This document shows positions 33,572-40,083 of a stretch of DNA of 40,083 nucleotides, piece by piece (the first letter of the stretch is position 1; each line of letters opens with the position of its first letter). The translations under genes were made by a program, and so were the position numbers. This DNA comes from Rikenellaceae bacterium (lineage in GTDB: Bacteria > Bacteroidota > Bacteroidia > Bacteroidales > Rikenellaceae): positions 1-40,083 of the forward strand of contig JAFQJK010000015.1 of assembly GCA_017415005.1 (NCBI GenBank), in the 5' to 3' direction. The notes below the pieces were generated by a model that was not told the DNA's origin, did not search any database, and saw only the letters and a list, made by a program, of their open reading frames with translations.

Positions 33572-33895
33572 TTACTTGAAATGTTTGATGTCTTCGGCGT
33601 ACGCCTGGGCGTTGGCCGGCTGGCGGTGTTCCGTGGTGTCCGGGTCCTCCCGGGGCTTGGTCGTGGTCGGGAGGGCCTGTGCTCTGGCCTCTTCCGCCCG
33701 GTCTGCTGCGGCCTGGACGGCATCGTCCCGGTTTTCCGGCATCGTCCCGTTTCCTGCGGCCTGTTCCGGTGCCTCCCGACCGGCGTCTGTTGCCTGGGGC
33801 GGAGTTTCCTTCTCTGTTTCGTGCTGCCCGCCGGCGATGGCCGGACCCAGTCCGAGCCTCTGGGCGATCGCTTTCCATCGGTTCTTAACGTTCAT
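33572..33895 (-). CDS. Possible nested scaffold protein (internal start in the protease gene)
   Basis: An in-frame ATG at 33895 (protease residue 230) would yield a 107-aa acidic protein starting MNVKNRWKAIAQRLGLG. Its leader, AACCAAACCAAAACAAT, closely resembles the one before the capsid start (AGACCAAACCAAA), whereas internal methionines elsewhere in the gene lack such a leader. Nested scaffolds of this kind are known in lambdoid phages (C/Nu3). Predicted from leader similarity and composition only. Confidence 0.45.
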   Translation of the reverse strand: MNVKNRWKAIAQRLGLGPAIAGGQHETEKETPPQATDAGREAPEQAAGNGTMPENRDDAVQAAADRAEEARAQALPTTTKPREDPDTTEHRQPANAQAYAEDIKHFK

Positions 33896-34582
33896 ATTGT
33901 TTTGGTTTGGTTCGGGCAGTCCGAGCCGGGCGATCATGTCCGCCGCGTCATTGGCCACCGGTGCCGATCCGGTGATCCGGTCGACGAGTCCCGCCTCCAT
34001 GGCCTCAGAGGCCGATAGCCATCTTCCGTTCCCGTTGTTTTCGTTCATCAGTCCGACGAAAAGCGTTTTTGGTCTTCCTGAACGGGTGGCGTAGATGGAG
34101 GCGATGCGCTCGTCGGTTTTTCCGAGCAATGCCGCTGTGCGGTTCATTTCGTCCGCGTTGCCTTCCGCTGCCGAGTGCGATTTGTGGATCAGGTAGAGGG
34201 CGTTGGCCGAGATTTCCCGGCGTCCGGGCGATGCGGCCTGCGCGATGATCGTCGCTGCCGAGGCGACGTAGCCGAAGCAGCGTGTGGTGACTTCCGCTCC
34301 GCTGGCGGCGACGGCGTCGTGGATCAGCAGCGCGTCGTTCACGTTGCCTCCGGTCGAGCGGATATTGATGACGATCCTGCGCGATGCGATCCCGCGGATC
34401 GCGTCCAGCATCTCACGGAACTTCTCATAGGTGGCCACTTTGGCCTTCGGGTGGCAGAACTGCTCCTGCTCCGGCAGCCCTATGATGCCTTCGATGTCGA
34501 TCTCCGTGACGGTTTCCGACCGGTTGAGGATACTGATCCGGCTGTCCGTGCCGTTTACTGATGCGAATATAGTGTCGTTCAT
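33572..34582 (-). CDS. ClpP-type prohead maturation protease with C-terminal scaffold-like tail
   Basis: A 336-aa protein. Residues about 1-215 form a ClpP/S14-like serine protease: IRSTGGNVNDALLIHD (74-89), nucleophile S108 in FGYVASAATI and H133 in LYLIHKSHS, with EAMEAGLVDRI (about 193-203) near the end of the domain. In phages this enzyme trims capsid and scaffold during head maturation. From about 230 the sequence becomes acidic, glutamine/alanine-rich and probably helical or disordered, like a scaffold. A second in-frame ATG with an A-rich leader (33895) may express that tail alone. It sits 26 bases before the capsid gene, the classical protease-scaffold-capsid order. Confidence 0.8.
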   Translation of the reverse strand: MNDTIFASVNGTDSRISILNRSETVTEIDIEGIIGLPEQEQFCHPKAKVATYEKFREMLDAIRGIASRRIVINIRSTGGNVNDALLIHDAVAASGAEVTTRCFGYVASAATIIAQAASPGRREISANALYLIHKSHSAAEGNADEMNRTAALLGKTDERIASIYATRSGRPKTLFVGLMNENNGNGRWLSASEAMEAGLVDRITGSAPVANDAADMIARLGLPEPNQNNMNVKNRWKAIAQRLGLGPAIAGGQHETEKETPPQATDAGREAPEQAAGNGTMPENRDDAVQAAADRAEEARAQALPTTTKPREDPDTTEHRQPANAQAYAEDIKHFK

Positions 34583-34610
34583 GGCTGGGGTTTTTCTATG
34601 TTTTCCGATC

Positions 34611-34880
34611 TTAGCTCAGGTTGATGTCGAGGTAGTAGTACATGCATTTGCGGATATATTCGTACGAGCATGCGAACTGCTCGGCCGCCGTCCACATCGC
34701 GTCCGTCTTTTTCATTCCCTTCTTCATGAGCCGGCCCACAGCCTCTCTTACGGCCAGTATCTTGCACCGCGAGTAGTCCACGACCCCGATCTCGATCAGC
34801 TTTTCGACGAGCGCGCGGCCCGTAAGCCCCGCATACCTCTCCTCGACCATTTCGGCCAGTTGTTTTTCGTAAGTTGTCAT
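34611..34880 (-). CDS. Small helical phage protein with HTH-like end
   Basis: An 89-aa basic, all-helical protein. The first half (MTTYEKQLAEMVEERYAG) and middle (LAVREAVGRLMKKGMKKTDA) are amphipathic; the end (AMWTAAEQFACSYEYIRKCMYYY) has the spacing of a helix-turn-helix recognition unit. I do not recognise the family. A DNA-binding or small-terminase-like role is possible, but so is a chaperone. It lies 28 bases before the protease gene and 3 bases after the 136-aa gene. Confidence 0.7.
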   Translation of the reverse strand: MTTYEKQLAEMVEERYAGLTGRALVEKLIEIGVVDYSRCKILAVREAVGRLMKKGMKKTDAMWTAAEQFACSYEYIRKCMYYYLDINLS

Positions 34881-34883
34881 GTG

Positions 34884-35294
34884 TCAATATGTTGATTGTT
34901 CGACGATCGCCTTTATGGTGTTCTGTGCGCGCGTGATGTCGGCCTCGACCACTTCGACCCGAATGGTCGCTATCTTGCGGTCGATCATCTCCAGTACCTC
35001 TTCCCGCGATATGGCGGCATTTTGCCCGGGGGTGCCCGGCGTGGCCGTCATCTCCGTATATCCCGCTGCCGCGAAGGCGGCCGGGAGACAAGGCGTCGCG
35101 GGTTCGATAGCTGCCTGGGGCGCGGGACTGTAACGCACTGCGCCTGTTGCCGCGGCAGTGTCGGGTGCGGTGCCTGTGACCGGTTCCGGACGTGCCACAA
35201 CGAATGTGTCGGCCATGCTCCGGACCGCTGCATCCGGTGTTTTGTCCGGCCGCTCGTCGTCGGTCTCATCGATGATGATCGGATAATAGTTCAT
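34884..35294 (-). CDS. Small phage protein of unknown function
   Basis: A 136-aa protein. The N-terminal 95 residues are proline/alanine/threonine-rich and probably disordered (ATGAVRYSPAPQAAIEP). The end, SREEVLEMIDRKIATIRVEV through QNTIKAIVEQ, is a predicted coiled coil of about 40 residues, an arrangement suggesting an oligomer with a flexible tether. No family recognised. It sits 4 bases after the 824-aa tail protein gene and 3 bases before the 89-aa gene. Confidence 0.65.
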   Translation of the reverse strand: MNYYPIIIDETDDERPDKTPDAAVRSMADTFVVARPEPVTGTAPDTAAATGAVRYSPAPQAAIEPATPCLPAAFAAAGYTEMTATPGTPGQNAAISREEVLEMIDRKIATIRVEVVEADITRAQNTIKAIVEQSTY

Positions 35295-35298
35295 AGTG

Positions 35299-37773
35299 TT
35301 ATATTTTTTGGATGAATGTGCATCGTGCTGGCACTCCGCTTTCCGGGGTGAAGTCCTCGATGGCCTCGAGCCGGAATAACAGGCCCTCGCCCCCGATCCG
35401 GAGCTTGAAAGCAGCCCTGAAATCCTTTCCGAGCCGGTTCGGGGCGATCAGCGGTTCGATGTCTTCCGGTGTCAGGTGCAGGTAAGCCGTTACACGCCTG
35501 CCCCGGTTATACAGCTCCGCATTGTCGTCATAGTACTGGTGGAGGCCTGTTATGCCGTTTCGGTCCTCGAAGCAGAGATTGACGCTGCCGGTTCCCTGCC
35601 CGCCGGATGTGCCGGCCGCCGTCGGCGTGTCCGCTTCGATGGCCGCGGAGGCGCCATCCCCGAGCAGGAATGCGGCCAGCGGATACTGTTCCCCGAATCC
35701 CGGCCATCCCCACAGCTGTCCTTCCGGCAGGGCGGTCATACCGAGATAGCGGACGATCTTGGGTGGAAAGTTGAGGTCCTCCGTATCGGCGGCCTGTCCG
35801 GTCCGGTTCCGGTCTCCGACCTGTACGAGCGATGCGTCCGGCGCTTCCGACAGGGCTTCCTGTCCGTTTAGCGAGGGCGTGAAGAGCGGGTTTCGCAGGG
35901 TTTTCTCTCCCGCCTTCGCGCAACGGTTCAGGATATCCATGCTCCACAGCCCGAACTTTTGGCTGTTGGTCTCGTTCCACCGGGCGACAGCGCCGTCGCC
36001 GTCCTGGTACGTCCAGGTCAGCTGTGCCGCCAGGTCGCTTCCGGGCTCCTCGACCGTTATCGGCCTGTCGAGGTCGATCCGGTCGCTCCAGTCCACGATT
36101 GCGTCGTCGCGGTAAAAATCCCTGCGAGGTTCCATGATGACCTCCCTGGCTATCTCGTCCGTATAGAAATAGAGGTTGAACATATGCCGGAGGCTGTTCA
36201 CAAAGTCGATCTGGCTGACCGCATGGGCCGCGATGTCCTCGAAACCGACGGTCGAGCCGACGGCCGGGTGCGGCAGGAAGACCGGCCTGATCTCCGTTTT
36301 CCTGCCGATCGTGAGGCTCATGCCCTGTTTGGCGCCGCCGAAGTAGCAGTAGTCGAAGTATTTCGGCTGCGAGGGCAGGATGCGTTCCGGTGCGCTCCGT
36401 ACGGTCAGCATGACCTCGGTCGTTCCCGTTTTGTTCACATAACCGTCGTACAGTCCCCATTCGCCCGTGAAGGGCACGAAAGCCGTTGCTCCTGCTTTTT
36501 TGACGATCACCCTCGGATTCGCTACCCTGTACGGTGTCGTTACGCTGATATCCTTTGTGTCTGCGGTGAACGCGCCGCAGGTGGCGGTGAAGTGCTCGCC
36601 TGGTTGCAGGTTGTCCGGGTCGGCGCTTTCGCTGGTCAGGCAGTCGTATTGTAGGTCGTAGGTCTCTCCCGCGGTGTAGTCGAATACGAACAGGCGGAAC
36701 GCCTTGCCTGTGACGAAGCTGTCGCGCCGTTCCTTGTGCGGATTGGGCACCTTGAACCGCCGTTCCTGCTCTTCGTCGATGTAGAGCCGGTCGAAGCAGG
36801 TCAGCTCGCGCCGGTTTTTCATCACGAAATCGGTCGTGTAATGGATCCGGTATTCGAATCCGACGGTCACGGCCTCCGGCGGGATAAAGGCGATCCGGTC
36901 GCCGTCCTTGCGGAAGCAGTTGTTCCGGTTGAAGACGCCTTCCACGACCTGCCCGTCCTGCTCCTCTTTCGGGTCGGCCGTGTCGACGAGGTTGCCGATC
37001 GTGTTGAACGACACGAGCGGATCGGCGTAGACGCGCCCGAACCGGTCGGCCTGGGCTGTTTTCTCTCCGAAGCGGCCGGCCCGGAAGTCCACCCGCTGGC
37101 GGACCGCCCCGACGTCCCGCGTCGGGTAGCGGCCGCTGACATAAAGCGAGTCGAAGAGCGGCGATGCGGCAAATTCCGACCGGAGCGTGTATCCGGCCTC
37201 TCCCAGGATCGTCCTGAGCAGGGTCCCGGCGTGGATGAACGGGTGGTAGTCCTCGAACGAGCGTATACGTACGGGCGGGTACATGCCGTCCGCCTCCGCC
37301 GCCTGCCTGTCGCGTTTGACCGGCAGGAACCGGACAGGCTTTTCCCAGCTCCAGCTTTGCTCGACCGTCTGGCCGTCGATCGTTGCCCGGAAGTCGACGG
37401 CAGTCTGCCGGAACGGTGTTTCCGCGGCGTGCCTCACCCATTGCCGGCCCGCTCCGGCGATCGCGATCTCATACCATCCCGTTCCGCTGTCTCCGGTCTC
37501 GTGGCGGAGCAACTGCGGGATACCCTCGATGATCGTGCATCCCCGGCTCGCGATACGTGCCGTATGCGCCTGCTGGTTGAACAGCGTGGCGCCGTTGATC
37601 TGCTCGCTGTCGCCCATGATCTCTCGGTTGCATGCGGTTGCGGGGATGCGGATCGTCTTCGAGTAGCCCGTCTTCGAGGCTCCGGGGTCTGTGACCGAGG
37701 CGATCGAGAGTGAGATGGCGATCCGTGTCGACTGGTCTGTGTCTGCCAGCTTGTTGTCGATGTACAGTTCCAT
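35299..37773 (-). CDS. Large phage tail/baseplate-type protein
   Basis: An 824-aa protein beginning MELYIDNKLADTDQSTRI and continuing SKTGYSKTIRIPATACNR, the opening seen in large tail proteins of Bacteroides phages. The middle is rich in beta strands and aromatic residues (YRIHYTTDF, YFDYCYFGG) and the C-terminal third is mixed. Size and pattern fit a baseplate hub or tail-tip protein that might contact the host surface, though no enzymatic motif is visible. It lies 3 bases after the 335-aa gene and 4 bases before the 136-aa gene. The role is inferred from the family resemblance of its N-terminus and from context. Confidence 0.68.
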   Translation of the reverse strand: MELYIDNKLADTDQSTRIAISLSIASVTDPGASKTGYSKTIRIPATACNREIMGDSEQINGATLFNQQAHTARIASRGCTIIEGIPQLLRHETGDSGTGWYEIAIAGAGRQWVRHAAETPFRQTAVDFRATIDGQTVEQSWSWEKPVRFLPVKRDRQAAEADGMYPPVRIRSFEDYHPFIHAGTLLRTILGEAGYTLRSEFAASPLFDSLYVSGRYPTRDVGAVRQRVDFRAGRFGEKTAQADRFGRVYADPLVSFNTIGNLVDTADPKEEQDGQVVEGVFNRNNCFRKDGDRIAFIPPEAVTVGFEYRIHYTTDFVMKNRRELTCFDRLYIDEEQERRFKVPNPHKERRDSFVTGKAFRLFVFDYTAGETYDLQYDCLTSESADPDNLQPGEHFTATCGAFTADTKDISVTTPYRVANPRVIVKKAGATAFVPFTGEWGLYDGYVNKTGTTEVMLTVRSAPERILPSQPKYFDYCYFGGAKQGMSLTIGRKTEIRPVFLPHPAVGSTVGFEDIAAHAVSQIDFVNSLRHMFNLYFYTDEIAREVIMEPRRDFYRDDAIVDWSDRIDLDRPITVEEPGSDLAAQLTWTYQDGDGAVARWNETNSQKFGLWSMDILNRCAKAGEKTLRNPLFTPSLNGQEALSEAPDASLVQVGDRNRTGQAADTEDLNFPPKIVRYLGMTALPEGQLWGWPGFGEQYPLAAFLLGDGASAAIEADTPTAAGTSGGQGTGSVNLCFEDRNGITGLHQYYDDNAELYNRGRRVTAYLHLTPEDIEPLIAPNRLGKDFRAAFKLRIGGEGLLFRLEAIEDFTPESGVPARCTFIQKI

Positions 37774-37776
37774 GGT

Positions 37777-38784
37777 TTACCGATTTTGCATGAGCGTTCT
37801 CCGGCGCGGCCTGATCCTGATCTCGCATCCCTGCAGGGGCTCTTCCCGGACGGCGAGGGTGTCGGTGATCACATCGACGGCTTCCCATCCGTTGGCTTCC
37901 AGGCGCCAGACGGCGGGCGAGGCGATCAGTCCGCCCAGCCAGCGCATCTGTGCAGCACAACCGGCCGCCACGTGCAGGGCGGTTTCCGTTTCGGCTTCCG
38001 ATCCGAGCACTTCGTATCCGTTCCGTGTGCAGACCCGTTGCTTTTTCGCGGTGATCAGCTCTGTCCCGATATGTTCGAAAGTGAAGGCGTCTATCGCGCC
38101 GTACCGGTTGACCCAGGCCAGCCTGGTGCTGTTGCCGCTTCTGTCGACAATCCGGTAGCGGCGGTTCAGCGGGCCGAGGCTGCCAGCCGTGATGCCGAGC
38201 GTCAGTGTACGGTATGCCGTGACCGGCCCCTTTCCGGCCTCTGCCAGCCTGTTTTCGATATCCTGCATCGCGATCAGGACTACGTACATCCCGTCGTCGC
38301 AGGTGATCGACGGCAACGCGATCTGGTGTGTGCTGCTGCCGCCCAGCGTGATCCGGGCCGTTACGGATTGTCCCGGGGCTACGAACGCGACCTCCTCGAT
38401 ATCCCTGCGGCTGAGCGTGCCGCCGTCCGGCTTGTCGGTGAGGGCATGTCCTGTTTCTGCCCGGACAGTGCCTCCGCTGACCGGGACGGCCTGCGACGTC
38501 AGGCTGCCGACCCGGATGCGGGCCGTGGCCATGCGCCCCGGCGCGGGATATATGCCGCATACGGTCTCTGTTGCTGGCCAGATGTTCAGTTGCCGCTGGA
38601 CGTAGCCTGCGATGTTCACTTCGTACTGGCTGCTTCCGCTCATCCGTTTCGTGCCGGTCACCGCACTCGTGTCCGGCCCCAGGATCTCCACTTCGGTCAC
38701 CTCGTCCGGTATCGCTTCCGTTAGCGTGTATGTTACCTCGGGGTAGGCGCCCTGATAGGCCTGCGGTTGATTCGCTATTTTCAT
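37777..38784 (-). CDS. Phage structural protein of unknown role
   Basis: A 335-aa protein (MKIANQPQAYQGAYPEVTY...) rich in beta strands: an N-terminal region with TYTLTEAIPDEVTEVEIL and YEVNIAGYVQRQLNIW, a middle with PGQSVTARITLGG and a C-terminal region with YRIVDRSGNSTRLAWVNRYGAIDAFTF. The opening resembles beta-sandwich structural proteins of Bacteroidetes phages, but I cannot name it. I chose the ATG at 38784 because it overlaps the stop of the upstream gene in an ATGA (38781-38784); another ATG at 38808 would overlap it more. It ends 3 bases before the 824-aa tail gene. Confidence 0.65.
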   Translation of the reverse strand: MKIANQPQAYQGAYPEVTYTLTEAIPDEVTEVEILGPDTSAVTGTKRMSGSSQYEVNIAGYVQRQLNIWPATETVCGIYPAPGRMATARIRVGSLTSQAVPVSGGTVRAETGHALTDKPDGGTLSRRDIEEVAFVAPGQSVTARITLGGSSTHQIALPSITCDDGMYVVLIAMQDIENRLAEAGKGPVTAYRTLTLGITAGSLGPLNRRYRIVDRSGNSTRLAWVNRYGAIDAFTFEHIGTELITAKKQRVCTRNGYEVLGSEAETETALHVAAGCAAQMRWLGGLIASPAVWRLEANGWEAVDVITDTLAVREEPLQGCEIRIRPRRRTLMQNR

Positions 38785-39209
38785 TCGTTCGTATTTTGAG
38801 AGTTGCATTCGAACAGCTCCGCCTCGAACTCCACGTTCATCGAGAGTTCTCCGGCGCCAGTCCGGCTCAGTTCGTCCGGTTTGCAGCTCAGGTTCCGCAC
38901 GGCTGCCATGTGGTCCTGTACGGCCAGCCCGGTGAACAGCATGATCGCGTCTTGTTCCATCTTGGTCCAGAGGGCCTCCTTTTGCCGCTCTGTGTAGCGG
39001 TCGTTGAGGTGCATCAGACACACGGCTACGCGGTATTTGATGCGTCGCTCCTGCCTGCCTTCCACGCCAGCCAGTTGCAGTGGTGCGATCCACAGGGCCG
39101 GGAACCAGTCCGCATCCGTTCCGGCCCGGTGGACGAACCCTTCGTAACAGGTGTATCGCAGCTTCTTGGCTTCCTGCCTGATGTAATTGTTCAGTAATGC
39201 TCGTGTCAT
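38781..39209 (-). CDS. Phage minor tail / tail-completion-like protein
   Basis: A 142-aa protein. The start (MTRALLNNYIRQEAKKLRY) is helical, a strand region follows (RIKYRVAVCLMHLNDRY), then a helix with QKEALWTKMEQDAIMLFTGL, and the end has SMNVEFEAELFECN. The pattern (short beta sheet with a flanking helix) is like tail-terminator or tail-completion proteins of siphophages. Its ATG overlaps the stop of a frame-0 coding segment upstream (ATGA, 39206-39209), so that segment is almost certainly the real 3' end of the preceding gene. Confidence 0.6.
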   Translation of the reverse strand: MTRALLNNYIRQEAKKLRYTCYEGFVHRAGTDADWFPALWIAPLQLAGVEGRQERRIKYRVAVCLMHLNDRYTERQKEALWTKMEQDAIMLFTGLAVQDHMAAVRNLSCKPDELSRTGAGELSMNVEFEAELFECNSQNTNE

Positions 39210-39338
39210 ATGTTTGGTCTTAAGTGATTGATGATGCCGATATCGCCGGTGTCCGGCCTCGGGCCGCCCTTGCCCGGGGTTGCGTGCGGTCTGGTCCGGC
39301 CGCTACCGGAGCCGTCGTACTGCTGCCAGCCGGTTGTG
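39206..39338 (-). CDS. Second frame change: zero-frame 3' segment of the same gene
   Basis: From about 39338 the zero frame resumes and reads GWQQYDGSGSGRTRPHATPG and ends HLRPNI at TGA 39206-39208, which overlaps the ATG of the next gene (ATGA). Third positions are mostly G/C over the first 35 codons. No start codon fits, so it is reached either by a +1 shift or because an extra base is present in the CTGGCAGCAG stretch. If both changes are sequence errors, the three pieces form one normal gene. Confidence 0.45.
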
Positions 39339-39536
39339 CGCCAGCTGCATGAAACGGTAGCACGGCATGCGCTCCGCCGCGGCAACCTCGCTGGGCAGGT
39401 GCTGCGCGATCATATCGATCAGCGCGTACCACGCTCCCTGCCCGGCCTGGCTGTGAGGTGCGCCGGCCGCCCGGCCGCTGTAACACAGGGGGAATTCCTG
39501 TTTCAGGTAATGGTGCGCTGTGGCAAGCAAAAAAAA
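39303..39536 (-). CDS. -1 frame continuation of the tail-chaperone-like gene
   Basis: From the T run the -1 frame continues for about 75 codons to TAG at 39303-39305: LATAHHYLKQEF, then QGAWYALIDMIAQHLPSEV and AAERMPCYRFMQLAHNRL. Codon third positions are mostly G/C here, whereas the zero frame has stops at 39503, 39419 and 39410, so this is the coding phase. There is no good start codon near the T run, which points to translation by frameshifting as for phage tail chaperones of the G/GT type. Near 39325-39338 coding quality passes back to the zero frame. Confidence 0.5.
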   Translation of the reverse strand, partial: FFLLATAHHYLKQEFPLCYSGRAAGAPHSQAGQGAWYALIDMIAQHLPSEVAAAERMPCYRFMQLAHNRLAAVRRLR

Positions 39537-40083
39537 ACCTCCATTGCGATCGACATGGGAAGGCCGGTCATCGTGCGTGCGCGTTCTTTCGCCCTCCGTT
39601 CGTCGTATGGCTCTCCCTCCGGCCGGCAGAGCATGGCAACGATCATCGCCGCCTGGGCGCCACGGCCTGCATTGTACAGGTCTGTGGCTCCGCACAGCTC
39701 GGCGGCCGAGGCGTCCGCCATCGGCATCGTCATCCCGGCCAGGTCGATGTCCGTCCGGGGAAGGTGCAGCGTCTCTCCGTTCCATGCGAACGAGGTGATC
39801 CGCCGGGGTACGTAGTCGGGCTCGAAGATCATTCCCGCGGCAAATCGCAACAGGTACCGTCCGACCAGCTCCCGGATGTGCTCCGGTTCCGTTGCCAGGA
39901 CCGTTTGGTCGGGGACTCCGCACAGAAGGCCGAATATCTTTTCTCCGAACGTCTCCAGTTCCGCCTGTACGCCGGGATCGGCGGTCTCGCGCATGGCCGA
40001 AGGTTCGTACACCTCCGCCAGCGCATCTTTTGCAGCGCCGGAGAGCTGCTCGCTCAGCGACTCGAGCCGTACTGCCTGTGCGA
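39503..40083 (-). CDS. Putative phage tail-assembly-chaperone-like protein, zero frame (5' end outside the window)
   Basis: This reading frame is open to the window edge, so the gene starts beyond it; the GTG at 40012 is probably internal. Visible residues include VLATEPEHIRELVGRYLLRF, LHLPRTDIDLAGMTMPMADA, AAMIVAMLCRPEGEPYDERR and a late MTGLPMSIAMEVFF. The alternation of a P-L-T/D motif, a short chamber helix and an end in FF resembles tail assembly chaperones, which hold the tape measure. The zero frame reaches nine Ts at 39529-39537 and stops eight codons later at 39503-39505. Coding continues in the -1 frame (next entries). Assignment is inference; 'frameshifted phage protein' is the safe label. 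Confidence 0.6.
   Translation of the reverse strand, partial: AQAVRLESLSEQLSGAAKDALAEVYEPSAMRETADPGVQAELETFGEKIFGLLCGVPDQTVLATEPEHIRELVGRYLLRFAAGMIFEPDYVPRRITSFAWNGETLHLPRTDIDLAGMTMPMADASAAELCGATDLYNAGRGAQAAMIVAMLCRPEGEPYDERRAKERARTMTGLPMSIAMEVFFCLPQRTIT
39529..39537 (-). promoter_or_regulatory. Candidate -1 programmed frameshift site (nine Ts)
   Basis: The minus strand reads GAG GTT TTT TTT TGC in the zero frame. The in-phase heptamer T TTT TTT fits the canonical -1 slippery pattern. After slipping one base back the ribosome would read TTT TTT TTG CTT GCC, giving FFLLATAHHYLKQEF. The same pattern could also arise from a deleted T in a homopolymer. Confidence 0.55.

Larger units (their letters stand above)
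28835..40083 (-). mobile_element. Prophage, structural and lysis region (left part, continues past the window)
   Basis: Fourteen or more tightly packed minus-strand genes run from the right edge to 28835 with gaps of a few bases or short overlaps and no internal promoter that I can see. Head genes (protease, capsid, portal, connector), tail-type genes and a holin/lysozyme/spanin cassette identify a tailed phage of the sort integrated in Bacteroidales genomes. Integrase, terminase, tape measure, replication and repressor genes are not within the window. It could be an intact prophage, a remnant, or a phage-derived island. Confidence 0.88.

Overview
The window comes from a GC-rich member of the Bacteroidales, most like Alistipes or another Rikenellaceae gut commensal. 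I infer this from the fused MurF-alanine racemase, the MCE protein/amidase pair facing LptD, FKBP lipoproteins, GH172 and discoidin-bearing glycan enzymes, an acid-type glutamate decarboxylase, and repeated copies of the Bacteroidetes -7 promoter element TAnnTTTG ahead of genes. No rRNA, tRNA, IS element or CRISPR array was found.

Bases 1-28,727 are chromosomal. An nrnA-type phosphoesterase (+) converges on a lipoprotein M23 peptidase/LysE exporter pair (-). Two FKBP-type lipoproteins (+) converge through a perfect 20-bp terminator stem on an overlapping RsmI-like methyltransferase/MurF-Alr pair (-). An envelope cluster follows: N-acetylmuramoyl-L-alanine amidase, MlaD-like MCE protein and MutS2 on the minus strand, divergent from LptD, an M3 dipeptidase and an NlpE-like lipoprotein on the plus strand. 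Next come a GH172 (DUF2961) enzyme, a DUF2721 membrane protein, glutamate decarboxylase, a Dph6-like PP-loop protein, a large secreted protein with three discoidin domains and a divergent amylase-like barrel, and an outer-membrane beta-barrel protein of lower GC.

Bases 28,835-40,083 are the left part of a prophage, all on the minus strand and packed as one operon that enters from beyond the right edge. In transcription order it holds a putative tail-assembly-chaperone locus with reading-frame changes, a 142-aa tail-completion-like protein, a 335-aa structural protein, an 824-aa tail/baseplate protein, two small unknown proteins, a ClpP-type prohead protease that may contain a nested scaffold, the major capsid protein, a tail-tube-like protein, the portal, a DUF6712-like connector, holin, lysozyme-like P5 protein and a spanin-like protein. 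Integrase, terminase, tape measure and the right attachment site are not in the window.

The most interesting signals are in the phage part: a nine-T slippery run at 39,529-39,537 with coding potential that moves to the -1 frame and later back to frame 0, a possible internal scaffold start in the protease, and an unusual gene order (tail genes before head genes, portal after capsid). On the chromosome, the discoidin/barrel protein lacks the usual GH13 signature residues, lptD has no ATG ahead of its signal peptide, and several promoters lie at a fixed distance from the chosen starts.
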